Below, one piece after another: positions 8,661 through 17,155 of a stretch of DNA of 64,000 bases. The notes under the pieces are model-generated. The model saw only the letters and a program-made list of their open reading frames with translations. It had not been told where the DNA came from and did not search any database. Position 1 is the stretch's first letter; the number at the start of each line of letters is the position of its first letter. This DNA comes from an uncultured Robinsoniella sp. (GTDB taxonomy: Bacteria; Bacillota; Clostridia; Lachnospirales; Lachnospiraceae): contig UQGG01000034.1 of the NCBI GenBank assembly GCA_900540475.1, forward strand, positions 1 to 64,000. The letters are read 5' to 3'. The translations under genes and the position numbers were made by a program.

Positions 8661-9836
8661 ATGAAAAGTCTGCAGGAAATGACAAATGAAGAGCTATGGG
8701 AGTTATTTCCTATAGTTTTAGAAGATTATAATCCCCAGTGGCAAAACTGGTATCAAAAAGAACAGGAAATGATTCTGGATGCGGTAAACAGAGAGTATGC
8801 AGCCAGGATCCATCATATCGGAAGTACTTCTGTCTATGGTCTGCGTGCCAAGCCTACCGTGGATATCTTACTGGAAATAAAAAAAGAATGTGATCTGAAT
8901 TTACTCAAACAGAATCTGGAGGCAATCGGATATATATATGCACGACAGCCCCACAAACCGGCACCGCACATGATGTTCCAAAAAGGCTATACGCCTCTGG
9001 GCTTTGAAAAGGAAGTGTTTCATTTGCATATACGCTACCAGGGGGATTGGGATGAGATCTATTTTCGGGATTACCTTCGGATTCATTCCGATGCTGCCGC
9101 TAAGTATGCAGAGCTAAAGGAAAGACTGAGAACAGAATACGAACACGACAGGGACGGGTATACTCTCGCGAAAACGGCATTTGTAAAAGAAATTACAGCA
9201 ATGGCAAGAGAAGAGAAAAAACGCAATTACCAAAAGGAACTGGACCTTGTAATAGACAAGGTTCAGAAAGAGGGAAAAACACCCACGCTGCTGCTTCACA
9301 GCTGCTGTGCTCCTTGCAGCAGTTATGTCCTGGAATATCTTTCCCGGTATTTTAAAATCAAGGTATTTTATTACAATCCGAATATCTATCCACAGCAGGA
9401 ATATGAGAAAAGAGTGCAGGAACAGCAGCATTTTATCCAAGACATTCCTTCAAAGCATCCGATCGGGTTTTGGGAAGGACGCTATGAGCAGGAAGAATTT
9501 TACAGTGCAGTCAAAGGACTGGAAAAGATCAGAGAGGGCGGAGAACGCTGTTATGCCTGTTATGAACTGCGGCTTAAGGAGACGGCACGGCTTGCAAAAG
9601 AACAGGGGTTTGATTATTTCACCACAACATTGTCCATCAGTCCTTTAAAAAATGCAGTGAAACTGAACGAAATCGGAGAACGTCTTGGAGCTCAGATACA
9701 GGTTCCCTATCTGGTATCCGATTTTAAGAAGAAAAATGGATATCAAAGATCCATTGCGCTGTCCGGTGAGTACGGACTTTACCGGCAGGATTACTGCGGC
9801 TGTATTTTTTCCAAAAAGGAGAGATCTAATACTTAA
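8661..9836 (+). CDS. queH: GrpB-family nucleotidyltransferase domain fused to epoxyqueuosine reductase QueH
   Basis: A 391-residue two-domain protein. Residues about 15-185 are a GrpB/UPF0157 domain (YNPQWQNWYQKE, then IHHIGSTSVYGLRAKPTVDI, typical of this nucleotidyltransferase-like family). Residues about 205-391 are QueH (DUF208): HSCCAPCSS with Cys 215, 216 and 219, YYNPNIYPQQEYEKR, CYACY, and the terminal DYCGC. QueH performs the last step of queuosine synthesis, reducing epoxyqueuosine in tRNA, using Fe-S chemistry at these cysteines. The single reading frame has no stop or gap between domains, so the fusion is real in this sequence. Why the two are joined is not known. No other queuosine gene is nearby. 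Confidence 0.85.
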   Translation: MKSLQEMTNEELWELFPIVLEDYNPQWQNWYQKEQEMILDAVNREYAARIHHIGSTSVYGLRAKPTVDILLEIKKECDLNLLKQNLEAIGYIYARQPHKPAPHMMFQKGYTPLGFEKEVFHLHIRYQGDWDEIYFRDYLRIHSDAAAKYAELKERLRTEYEHDRDGYTLAKTAFVKEITAMAREEKKRNYQKELDLVIDKVQKEGKTPTLLLHSCCAPCSSYVLEYLSRYFKIKVFYYNPNIYPQQEYEKRVQEQQHFIQDIPSKHPIGFWEGRYEQEEFYSAVKGLEKIREGGERCYACYELRLKETARLAKEQGFDYFTTTLSISPLKNAVKLNEIGERLGAQIQVPYLVSDFKKKNGYQRSIALSGEYGLYRQDYCGCIFSKKERSNT

Positions 9837-9891
9837 GTACTGGAATAAATGGAAAAATGGAAAAATTTATCTGGTTTTGCAGGGTAAGGTG

Positions 9892-9920
9892 TTGAGAAAT
9901 GACAGTTATTGTGGTAAAAT
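9892..9920 (+). promoter_or_regulatory. Promoter of the small toxin gene
   Basis: TTGAGA (9892-9897), 17-bp spacer, TAAAAT (9915-9920). Transcription would start near 9927, about 60 nt before the toxin ATG. Confidence 0.6.
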
Positions 9921-9988
9921 TTGGAAAGGAACAATTCGTGTACAGGGTGTGTTGACCTTTCATCTTACATAGATGGGAGGTGATGCTG

Positions 9989-10081
9989 ATGAAGAAAAAA
10001 CCATTTGATTTCAAAGATTTGATGTCTTTTGGAATGTTTATCATAGCATTACTGACCTACATTTATTTGGTTAGTCAGTAA
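9989..10081 (+). CDS. Putative holin-like type I toxin (30 residues)
   Basis: A 30-residue peptide with a basic start (MKKKPFDFKD) and one hydrophobic helix containing FGMFIIALLTYI. That motif is the hallmark of the Hol_Tox/TxpA-like small membrane toxins of Firmicutes. The ribosome-binding site GGGAGGTGAT is near perfect, so the peptide is very likely translated. Immediately downstream is a perfect inverted repeat, as in known type I toxin-antitoxin loci where an antisense RNA overlaps the toxin's 3' end. The peptide would insert in the cell membrane. Toxicity is inferred from the family only. Confidence 0.8.
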   Translation: MKKKPFDFKDLMSFGMFIIALLTYIYLVSQ

Positions 10082-10089
10082 AATAAAGA

Positions 10090-10126
10090 GAAAACACCCT
10101 CTACTTTGACCAGTTAGGGTGTTTTC
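10090..10126. terminator. Perfect inverted repeat shared by toxin mRNA and putative antisense antitoxin RNA
   Basis: GAAAACACCCT (10090-10100) pairs perfectly with AGGGTGTTTTC (10116-10126). It ends the toxin transcript. On the minus strand, a TTGACC (plus 10141-10146) could be the -35 of an antitoxin RNA reading toward the toxin gene, but I cannot place a convincing -10. Confidence 0.65.
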
Positions 10127-10609
10127 ATAACATAACATTAGGTCAACCACTTTTGGCGATTGTTCCTTTTATGTACATAGAATAGCATGAAACAATAAAA
10201 AAGTCAAATTTGAAATATAAGAAGAAAAGCACGATGAAAGCCTGTAAAATCAATGCATTCATCTTTTATTGTACTCTCCGCCAAGAGGAAGTGAGTAGAT
10301 AAAATTTTCAAAGGTTGACAAATACGTCTTTCTGATTGTGGTTTATACGCAAGGCAGGCAAACCTTGAATCAAGCCACGACCGCATACGAAGTGTAAGCA
10401 TGGGAAGTGGCTTGGGTAGCAGAAGCATTCTTTGATGTAACCCGCTACACCTGCAGAATGCTTTTGCTCCTAATGAATATCCTAGTGAATATACAATCAA
10501 AAATATTGTATAAATATAGAATTTATGATAGACTTATATGGATTATACAGGCCAATACCGCAGATTTATGCGGACGAAAGACAAAATGAAAAGAAATGAG
10601 GAAAATATT
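10127..10609 (+). other. Non-coding gap with three consecutive hairpins upstream of argH
   Basis: I find no supported gene here. Three hairpins follow one another: CAAGG/CCTTG (about 10350-10367), AAGCCAC (10372-10378) with GTGGCTT (10407-10413), and a 14-bp stem AGCAGAAGCATTCT (10418-10431) with AGAATGCTTTTGCT (10455-10468). A TTGACA at 10315-10320 precedes them but no -10 sits at proper spacing. The block could be an argH leader, or a decayed mobile-element end; neither is proven. The argH ribosome-binding site GAGG is at the end of the gap. Confidence 0.4.
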
Positions 10610-11989
10610 ATGGCACAGTTATGGGGCGGACGCTTCACCAAAGAGACAGATCAGTTAGTGTATAACTTTAATGCATCAATTTCCTTTGACCGGAAATTTT
10701 ACAAACAGGATATCGAAGGAAGCAAAGCGCATGTGACAATGCTGGCAAAACAGGGAATTCTGACGCAGGATGAAAAGGAAGAAATCATCGAAGGATTAAA
10801 CGGAATCCTGGCTGATGTGGAAAACGGAACCCTGGAAATTACAGACCAGTATGAAGATATTCACAGTTTTGTTGAAGCAAACCTGATTGACCGTATTGGA
10901 GATGCAGGGAAGAAACTTCATACAGGAAGAAGCCGTAATGACCAGGTTGCACTGGATATGAAACTCTATACCAGAGATGAGATTTTAGAGATGGATGCAT
11001 TGCTGAAGAACCTTTTAACCACACTGCTTACCATCATGGAAGAAAATACCGGAACCTATATGCCGGGATTTACCCATTTACAAAAAGCACAGCCCATTAC
11101 TCTGGCGCATCATGTAGGGGCTTATTTCGAAATGTTTAAAAGAGACCGTTTAAGGTTATTTGACATATATAAGAGGATGAATTACTGTCCATTGGGCTCC
11201 GGTGCACTTGCTGGCACCACCTACCCGCTGGATCGTGAGTATACGGCAGAACTGCTGGAATTTGACGGACCAACTTTAAACAGCATGGATTCTGTGGCTG
11301 ACAGGGATTATGTAATTGAATTATTATCTGCCATGTCTACCATCATGATGCATCTGAGCCGTTTTTCAGAGGAAATTATCATCTGGAATTCCAATGAATA
11401 TCAGTTTGTGGAACTGGATGACGCTTACAGCACCGGAAGCAGTATTATGCCCCAGAAGAAGAATCCGGATATCGCAGAACTTGTCCGTGGCAAAACCGGA
11501 CGTGTTTACGGAGCATTAATGTCGATTCTGACTACAATGAAAGGTATACCTCTAGCATATAATAAAGATATGCAGGAAGATAAAGAGCTTACCTTTGATG
11601 CAATTGATACTGTAAAAGGCTGTATTGCATTATTTACGGGTATGGCTGCGACCATGCGCTTTAACAAAGAAGTAATGGAAAACAGTGCAAAAAATGGGTT
11701 TACCAATGCTACAGATGCAGCAGATTATCTGGTAAATCATGGGGTGCCTTTCCGTGACGCCCATGGTATCGTAGGTCGCCTGGTGCTCTACTGTATAGAG
11801 AAAAATATCGCCCTGGATGATATGAGCCTTTCGGAATATAAAGAGATCAGCCCTGTTTTTGAAGAGGATATCTATGAAGCAATCAGCATGAAAACCTGCG
11901 TGGAAAAGAGAATGACAATTGGCGCTCCATCTGAGGAAGCGATGAAGAAAGTCATCGCCCTGGAAAAAGAATATTTGCTGAAAAATTAA
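10610..11989 (+). CDS. argH: Argininosuccinate lyase
   Basis: Cleaves argininosuccinate to arginine and fumarate, the last step of arginine synthesis. The ATG at 10610 gives the canonical MAQLWGGRFTKE start and has GAGG upstream; the in-frame ATGs further upstream would add 24 residues that do not belong to the family. The protein is 459 residues, the usual length. The fumarase/aspartase superfamily signature GSSIMPQKKNPD is at about residues 276-287, and HTGRSRNDQ near residue 105 carries substrate contacts. No argG or other arg gene is in the window, so argH stands alone here, followed by asd from its own promoter. Confidence 0.97.
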   Translation: MAQLWGGRFTKETDQLVYNFNASISFDRKFYKQDIEGSKAHVTMLAKQGILTQDEKEEIIEGLNGILADVENGTLEITDQYEDIHSFVEANLIDRIGDAGKKLHTGRSRNDQVALDMKLYTRDEILEMDALLKNLLTTLLTIMEENTGTYMPGFTHLQKAQPITLAHHVGAYFEMFKRDRLRLFDIYKRMNYCPLGSGALAGTTYPLDREYTAELLEFDGPTLNSMDSVADRDYVIELLSAMSTIMMHLSRFSEEIIIWNSNEYQFVELDDAYSTGSSIMPQKKNPDIAELVRGKTGRVYGALMSILTTMKGIPLAYNKDMQEDKELTFDAIDTVKGCIALFTGMAATMRFNKEVMENSAKNGFTNATDAADYLVNHGVPFRDAHGIVGRLVLYCIEKNIALDDMSLSEYKEISPVFEEDIYEAISMKTCVEKRMTIGAPSEEAMKKVIALEKEYLLKN

Positions 11990-11997
11990 AAAAGTAC

Positions 11998-12024
11998 TTG
12001 CATTTTCGGGAAAAATGGTATACT
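11998..12024 (+). promoter_or_regulatory. Promoter of asd
   Basis: TTGCAT (11998-12003) and TATACT (12019-12024), with a slightly short 15-bp spacer. The -10 is near consensus. A leader of about 140 nt follows before the asd ATG. Confidence 0.55.
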
Positions 12025-12173
12025 ATTGTTCAAAGGAAAGACAAATGTGCGCGGTAGAAAAACACGACCTGCTGCAATGTCCGTTTGCCCCTTGATTTTA
12101 AGAAATATATTCTGCCGGGAAATATCGGAAGCATGTATTTTCTAAGAATAATTTGTGTGAGGAGAATGTTAAA

Positions 12174-13259
12174 ATGAGTCAGAAATTAAAAGTAGGCGTA
12201 TTAGGCGCTACCGGTATGGTAGGACAGAGATTTATTTCATTATTGGAAAACCACCCATGGTTTGAAGTCGTAACCCTTGCTGCAAGCCCAAGAAGTGCTG
12301 GGAAAACTTATGAAGAAGCAGTAGGCAAAAGATGGAAAATGACCACACCGATGCCGGAAGCAGTGAAAAATATTGTTGTAATGAATGTAAATGAAGTAGA
12401 AAAAGTGGCATCTGGCGTAGACTTTGTATTTTCTGCTGTAGATATGAGCAAAGATGAGATTAAAGCCATCGAAGAAGCTTATGCAAAAACAGAAACTCCG
12501 GTTGTATCTAACAACAGTGCACACAGATGGACACCGGATGTACCAATGGTAGTGCCGGAAATCAATCCGGAGCATTTTGAAGTAATTAAATTCCAGAAAG
12601 AACGTCTGGGAACAACAAGAGGTTTCGTAGCAGTGAAACCAAACTGTTCAATTCAGAGTTACGCACCGGTACTTACAGCTTGGAAAGAGTTTGAGCCATA
12701 CGAAGTAGTAGCTACGACTTATCAGGCGATTTCAGGTGCAGGAAAGACTTTTAAAGACTGGCCGGAAATGGTAGAAAACATCATTCCGTATATTGGCGGC
12801 GAAGAAGAAAAAAGCGAGCAGGAACCATTAAGACTCTGGGGAAACATTGAAGACGGCGTTATCAAAAAAGCATCTTCACCAGTAATTACCTGCCAGTGTA
12901 TCCGTGTTCCGGTATTAAACGGACATACGGCGGCTGTATTTGTAAAATTTAAAAAGCAGCCGACAAAAGAGCAGTTAATTGAAAAATTAGTGAATTTCAA
13001 AGGTCTGCCTCAGGAAATGGAACTTCCAAGTGCACCAAAGCAGTTTATCCAGTATCTGGAAGAAGACAACCGCCCTCAGGTAACTGCAGATGTAGATTTT
13101 GAAAACGGCATGGGTATCTCTGTTGGAAGACTGAGAGAAGATACCGTATATGATTATAAATTCGTAGGATTATCCCACAACACAGTCCGCGGAGCAGCAG
13201 GCGGTGCAGTACTTTGCGCTGAATTACTGAAAGCTCAGGGATATATTACAGCAAAATAA
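12174..13259 (+). CDS. asd: Aspartate-semialdehyde dehydrogenase
   Basis: Reduces aspartyl phosphate to aspartate semialdehyde, the branch point to lysine/diaminopimelate, threonine and methionine. The ATG at 12174 has GAGGAG upstream. The protein is 361 residues. The nucleotide-binding loop GATGMVGQRF is near the N-terminus, the active-site Cys158 lies in KPNCSIQSY, and GHTAAVFVKF is in the substrate domain. The length and the TTYQAISGAGKT segment fit the archaeal/fungal-like branch of the family rather than the short enterobacterial form. It is monocistronic, with promoter at 11998 and terminator at 13288. Confidence 0.96.
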   Translation: MSQKLKVGVLGATGMVGQRFISLLENHPWFEVVTLAASPRSAGKTYEEAVGKRWKMTTPMPEAVKNIVVMNVNEVEKVASGVDFVFSAVDMSKDEIKAIEEAYAKTETPVVSNNSAHRWTPDVPMVVPEINPEHFEVIKFQKERLGTTRGFVAVKPNCSIQSYAPVLTAWKEFEPYEVVATTYQAISGAGKTFKDWPEMVENIIPYIGGEEEKSEQEPLRLWGNIEDGVIKKASSPVITCQCIRVPVLNGHTAAVFVKFKKQPTKEQLIEKLVNFKGLPQEMELPSAPKQFIQYLEEDNRPQVTADVDFENGMGISVGRLREDTVYDYKFVGLSHNTVRGAAGGAVLCAELLKAQGYITAK

Positions 13260-13287
13260 ACGGATGAAATAAGCGAAAAATAATAAA

Positions 13288-13326
13288 CAGCATTTAAAAG
13301 GGGATACTTCTAAATGCTGTTTTTTT
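13288..13326 (+). terminator. Rho-independent terminator after asd
   Basis: CAGCATTTA pairs perfectly with TAAATGCTG and is followed by seven T. Confidence 0.93.
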
Positions 13327-13515
13327 GCTGTAATGGCATGGGAGTGATAAAAGACGACAAAATACACTTGTTTTTTAACGGATTATATCTTACAATTAAT
13401 AACAGGCTTAGAACCTGTTTAATAATTTAAATCGCCTGTCTTTATGCTGCAATTAACAAAGCAGGTAATATTCAAATACGTTTCAAAGCGAAAAGGGTTA
13501 AAGAATGGGATATAA

Positions 13516-14400
13516 ATGATTAGGATAAAGAATGTAACGAAAGAATTCGGGAAAACAAAAGGAGTATTTGATTTATCACTGGAAGTAGAAGATGAAGAGG
13601 TTTTTGCCCTGCTCGGACCGGCAGGTTCCGGTAAAACAACAGCGATCCGTCTTTTAATGGGATTTATAGCTCCGATGAAGGGGAAATGCGTGATAAATGG
13701 GAAGGATACCTATAAATGGTCCGATAATATCCAGAGTTTTATTGGTTATCTTCCGGGTAATGGGGGGCTTCCTAAGGAAATGACAGGCAATAAATTTATA
13801 CGGCTGATGGGTGCCATGCGGGGAATGAAGAATCTGGAGCGGGCGTTTGAACTGGTAGACCGGTTCGAACTGGATATGGACGAAAAGATACGTTTTATGT
13901 CCAAAGAAAACCGGAAAAAAGTCCAGATTATCAGTGCGTTTATGCATGATCCGAAAATGCTGGTTCTGGATGAGCCGGCAGTGGGGCTGGAGCCGCTGAT
14001 GCAGGAACGGTTCATTGAGCTGATGCTGGAGGAAAAGGAAAAAGGGAAGACCATTTTTATGACCTCCCAGGTATTTGGTGAAGTGGACAGAGTTTGTGAC
14101 CGCGTGGGAATGATCCGGGATGGGAACCTGGTGAACATCAGCAATATCGAAGGTCTGAGGGCAGACCAGAGAAAAAATTATATTATAAAATTTGCCGACC
14201 AGCAGGAAGTGTTTCGGTTTATGAAAGAGCCATATGAGGTGATTCAGATAAAAGAGAAGCAGATCATTGTAAATGTGAAAGGTGAGATGATGTCTCTGAT
14301 TCATACACTCAATGACTATAAAGTCACAAATCTGGAAATGACAGTCCAAAGTTTGGAAGAGATCTTTCCACATTTTTACGGAGGTCAGCTGCATGTTTAG
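13516..14400 (+). CDS. ABC transporter ATPase, BcrA/CcmA type
   Basis: A 294-residue nucleotide-binding subunit of an ABC-2 type exporter. Walker A is GPAGSGKTT (about residues 35-43), Walker B and D-loop are LVLDEPAVGLEP, with the H-loop region degenerate (FMTSQVF instead of a clear histidine). The usual LSGGQ signature is also altered to MSKENRKKV. These deviations suggest reduced or unusual ATPase activity, though such forms occur in this family. It overlaps the permease gene by 8 bp. The substrate is unknown; relatives export peptides or antibiotics. Confidence 0.85.
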   Translation: MIRIKNVTKEFGKTKGVFDLSLEVEDEEVFALLGPAGSGKTTAIRLLMGFIAPMKGKCVINGKDTYKWSDNIQSFIGYLPGNGGLPKEMTGNKFIRLMGAMRGMKNLERAFELVDRFELDMDEKIRFMSKENRKKVQIISAFMHDPKMLVLDEPAVGLEPLMQERFIELMLEEKEKGKTIFMTSQVFGEVDRVCDRVGMIRDGNLVNISNIEGLRADQRKNYIIKFADQQEVFRFMKEPYEVIQIKEKQIIVNVKGEMMSLIHTLNDYKVTNLEMTVQSLEEIFPHFYGGQLHV

Positions 14401-15118
14401 TTTTCCATTATTAAAACAGAATATAAAATCAAATTATGTGATTTTTCTGGCATTTTTGGGGCTGCTTCTGTCCGGGATGCTGGCAGCTATGGGGCTGCAT
14501 ACCCTGGGGCATACTTCAGCAGGATTTTTAGCATCTTATTTTAGTGAATTTACCTTTTTCATTGTTCCTTCCGTATACAGTATTATAATGGCAGGACGTT
14601 TGGTGACACAACTGGTGGACCGGGGAACAATGGCATATTATCTGGCGACGCCCACCAGTAGATCGAGACTTTTGTGTACGCAGGCATTTACATTGCTGAT
14701 ATTCCTGGTACTGATGTTTATTTTTACTTCAGTTCTCGGAGTGGCGGGCGGTTTGTATCAATTCGTGGAAAATTGTGATATCACATCTTTTCTGTTATTG
14801 AATCTGGGGGCGCTCTGCCTTCATATTTTTGTCAGTGGAATTTGTTTTTTAGCGTCCTGTATCTGCAGATCTGCCGGGAAGGCATGGCTCATCTCCAGCA
14901 TTATCATTGCGTTTTTTTATATGGTTCATATAGCATCGGATATGGATGAGCGGCTGGAGGTGCTGAAATACGCCACCTTTTTTTCGCTGTTCCATATGGA
15001 ATATATTCTGAGGATCAATGTCAATATCCTGTGGATGCTTCCAGCCCTGATTGTTGCCGGCTGGGCAATGTATTTTATAGGAATAAAAATATTTGAAAAG
15101 AGAGATTTGCCCCTGTAA
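14393..15118 (+). CDS. ABC-2 type transporter permease
   Basis: A 241-residue integral membrane protein with about six hydrophobic segments. Its ribosome-binding site GGAGGTC lies inside the end of the ATPase gene. A large segment near residues 70-90 (LVTQLVDRGTMAYYLATPTSRS) matches the ABC-2 permease pattern of a cytoplasmic loop after the second helix. It forms the channel of the exporter with the overlapping ATPase. It is 21 bp upstream of topB, so read-through is likely. Confidence 0.8.
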   Translation: MFSFPLLKQNIKSNYVIFLAFLGLLLSGMLAAMGLHTLGHTSAGFLASYFSEFTFFIVPSVYSIIMAGRLVTQLVDRGTMAYYLATPTSRSRLLCTQAFTLLIFLVLMFIFTSVLGVAGGLYQFVENCDITSFLLLNLGALCLHIFVSGICFLASCICRSAGKAWLISSIIIAFFYMVHIASDMDERLEVLKYATFFSLFHMEYILRINVNILWMLPALIVAGWAMYFIGIKIFEKRDLPL

Positions 15119-15139
15119 ACGGGGAATGAGGATTTATAG

Positions 15140-17155
15140 ATGTCAAAAGCTTTATATATTGCAGAAAAACCCAGTGTAGCCCAGGAATTTGCCAAAGCAC
15201 TGAAGTTAAAAACATCCAGGCATGAGGGCTATCTGGAGGGTGATACGGCGGTGGTAACCTGGTGTGTTGGGCATTTGGTAACCATGAGTTACCCGGAAGT
15301 ATACGATGTGAAATTCAAGAGGTGGAGTCTGGATACGCTGCCCTTTCTTCCGGAGAAATTCCTGTACGAGGTCATTCCGTCCGTAACAAAACAATTTAAA
15401 ATTGTAAGCGGGCTTCTGAACCGGGAAGATGTTGATACCATTTACGTCTGCACCGACTCCGGGCGGGAAGGTGAATATATCTATCGTCTGGTGGAGCAGA
15501 TGGCAAATGTAAAAGGCAAGGTCAGAAAAAGAGTCTGGATCGATTCCCAGACAGAAGAAGAAATACTGAGGGGAATTGAGACAGCAAAAGATTTATCTGC
15601 ATATGATAATTTGTCAGAAGCAGCCTATTTAAGAGCAAAAGAAGATTATTTGATGGGAATTAATTTTTCCAGACTTCTGTCCCTTAAATACGGGAATGCG
15701 ATTTCCAATTATTTACATACAAAATATACGGTCGTCTCGGTAGGCAGGGTAATGACCTGTGTGCTGGGAATGATTGTAAGGCGGGAGCGGGAAATCAGAG
15801 AATTTGTGAAAACCCCGTTCTACCGTGTACTGAATACCATAAATTATAATGGTAAAGTATTTGACGGGGAATTCCGTGCCGTAGAAGGCTCAAAATATTA
15901 CCTGTCCCCAAAACTATACAAGGAAAATGGGTTCAAAGAGAAAAAAGATGCCCAGGTATTAATTGATGAACTCAGTGTGGATCAGCCATTAACTGCCGTG
16001 GCAGATGCAGTAGAGAAGAAAAAGGAAAATAAAAATCCGCCCCTGCTGTTTAACCTGGCAGAGCTTCAGAATGAATGTTCCAAACTGTTTAAAATAAGCC
16101 CGGATGAAACGCTGCGTGTCGTTCAGGAATTATACGAAAAGAAACTGGTAACCTATCCGAGAACGGATGCCAGAGTATTGTCAACGGCAGTTGCCAAAGA
16201 GATCCATAAAAATATCGGCGGACTGCGGAACATACCTATGATGAAAGAGTATGCGGAAGAGATTCTAAGCGGCACCAGCTATAAAAATATAGCAAAGACA
16301 AGGTATGTAAACGATAAACAGATTACGGACCATTACGCAATCGTACCAACCGGGCAGGGAATCAGTGCACTTCGTTCCCTGAACAGTAATGCGGTAAATG
16401 TATACGAGACAATTGTTAGAAGATTTTTAAGTATTTTTTATCCTCCTGCTGTCTATCAGAAAATTAACCTGACTACAAAGATGCAGGGAGAAAAGTTTTT
16501 TTCCAGTTTTAAAGTGCTGATTTCTGAAGGATATCTGAAAGTGATTGAAAATTCTTTCAGCAAGAAAAAGACCGATGAGAATACCACAGATCAGGAGGAT
16601 GACACAAAATGCGACACCGCCATGCTGGAAGCATTGAAAGATCTGAAAAAGGGTGCTGTGTTAAATGTCGATAAACTGCAGATCAAAGAAGGCGAAACTT
16701 CACCGCCAAAACGCTACAACTCCGGTGCCATCATTCTGGCAATGGAGAATGCGGGGCAGCTGATCGAAGATGAAGAACTCCGTTCCCAGATTAAGGGCAG
16801 TGGAATCGGAACCAGTGCCACCAGGGCAGAGATACTGAAAAAGCTCATTGGGAATAAATATATCGCATTAAATAAGAAAACGCAGATATTGACCCCTTCA
16901 TTGCTAGGTGAGATGATATTTGATGTGGTAAATGCCTCCATCCGTTCCCTGCTGAATCCGGAATTGACTGCCAGCTGGGAAAAGGGCCTGAATTACGTGG
17001 CGGAAGGGGAGATTACACCAGAAGAATATATGACAAAACTGGATCATTTTATAAGATCCAGAACCGATGGAGTACTAAAAACCAACTATCAATATGCCCT
17101 GCGTCAGTATTTTGATGCAGCAGCACAATATTATAAGAAAGGAAGTCAAAAATAA
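15140..17155 (+). CDS. topB: DNA topoisomerase III (type IA), short form without zinc ribbons
   Basis: Type IA topoisomerase that passes single strands to relax or decatenate DNA. The TOPRIM domain opens with IAEKPSVAQEF and contains the acidic DSGREGE metal motif near residue 105. The catalytic Tyr339 lies in the TYPRTDA motif. The 671-residue protein ends without C-terminal cysteine clusters, unlike the second topoisomerase III at 50794. Start ATG is behind GAGG. Its stop codon overlaps the ATG of the following beta-helix protein by one base. The internal insert rich in Asp/Lys near residue 475 (KKKTDENTTDQEDDTK) is probably a flexible loop. Confidence 0.9.
   Translation: MSKALYIAEKPSVAQEFAKALKLKTSRHEGYLEGDTAVVTWCVGHLVTMSYPEVYDVKFKRWSLDTLPFLPEKFLYEVIPSVTKQFKIVSGLLNREDVDTIYVCTDSGREGEYIYRLVEQMANVKGKVRKRVWIDSQTEEEILRGIETAKDLSAYDNLSEAAYLRAKEDYLMGINFSRLLSLKYGNAISNYLHTKYTVVSVGRVMTCVLGMIVRREREIREFVKTPFYRVLNTINYNGKVFDGEFRAVEGSKYYLSPKLYKENGFKEKKDAQVLIDELSVDQPLTAVADAVEKKKENKNPPLLFNLAELQNECSKLFKISPDETLRVVQELYEKKLVTYPRTDARVLSTAVAKEIHKNIGGLRNIPMMKEYAEEILSGTSYKNIAKTRYVNDKQITDHYAIVPTGQGISALRSLNSNAVNVYETIVRRFLSIFYPPAVYQKINLTTKMQGEKFFSSFKVLISEGYLKVIENSFSKKKTDENTTDQEDDTKCDTAMLEALKDLKKGAVLNVDKLQIKEGETSPPKRYNSGAIILAMENAGQLIEDEELRSQIKGSGIGTSATRAEILKKLIGNKYIALNKKTQILTPSLLGEMIFDVVNASIRSLLNPELTASWEKGLNYVAEGEITPEEYMTKLDHFIRSRTDGVLKTNYQYALRQYFDAAAQYYKKGSQK

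Noticed and set aside
10204..10500. 98-codon minus-strand ORF over the hairpin region before argH
   Set aside because: Cys/Arg-rich, no start site, and it simply reads through the inverted repeats.
14926..15195. 89-codon minus-strand ORF across the permease/topB junction
   Set aside because: Shadow of two well-supported plus-strand genes.
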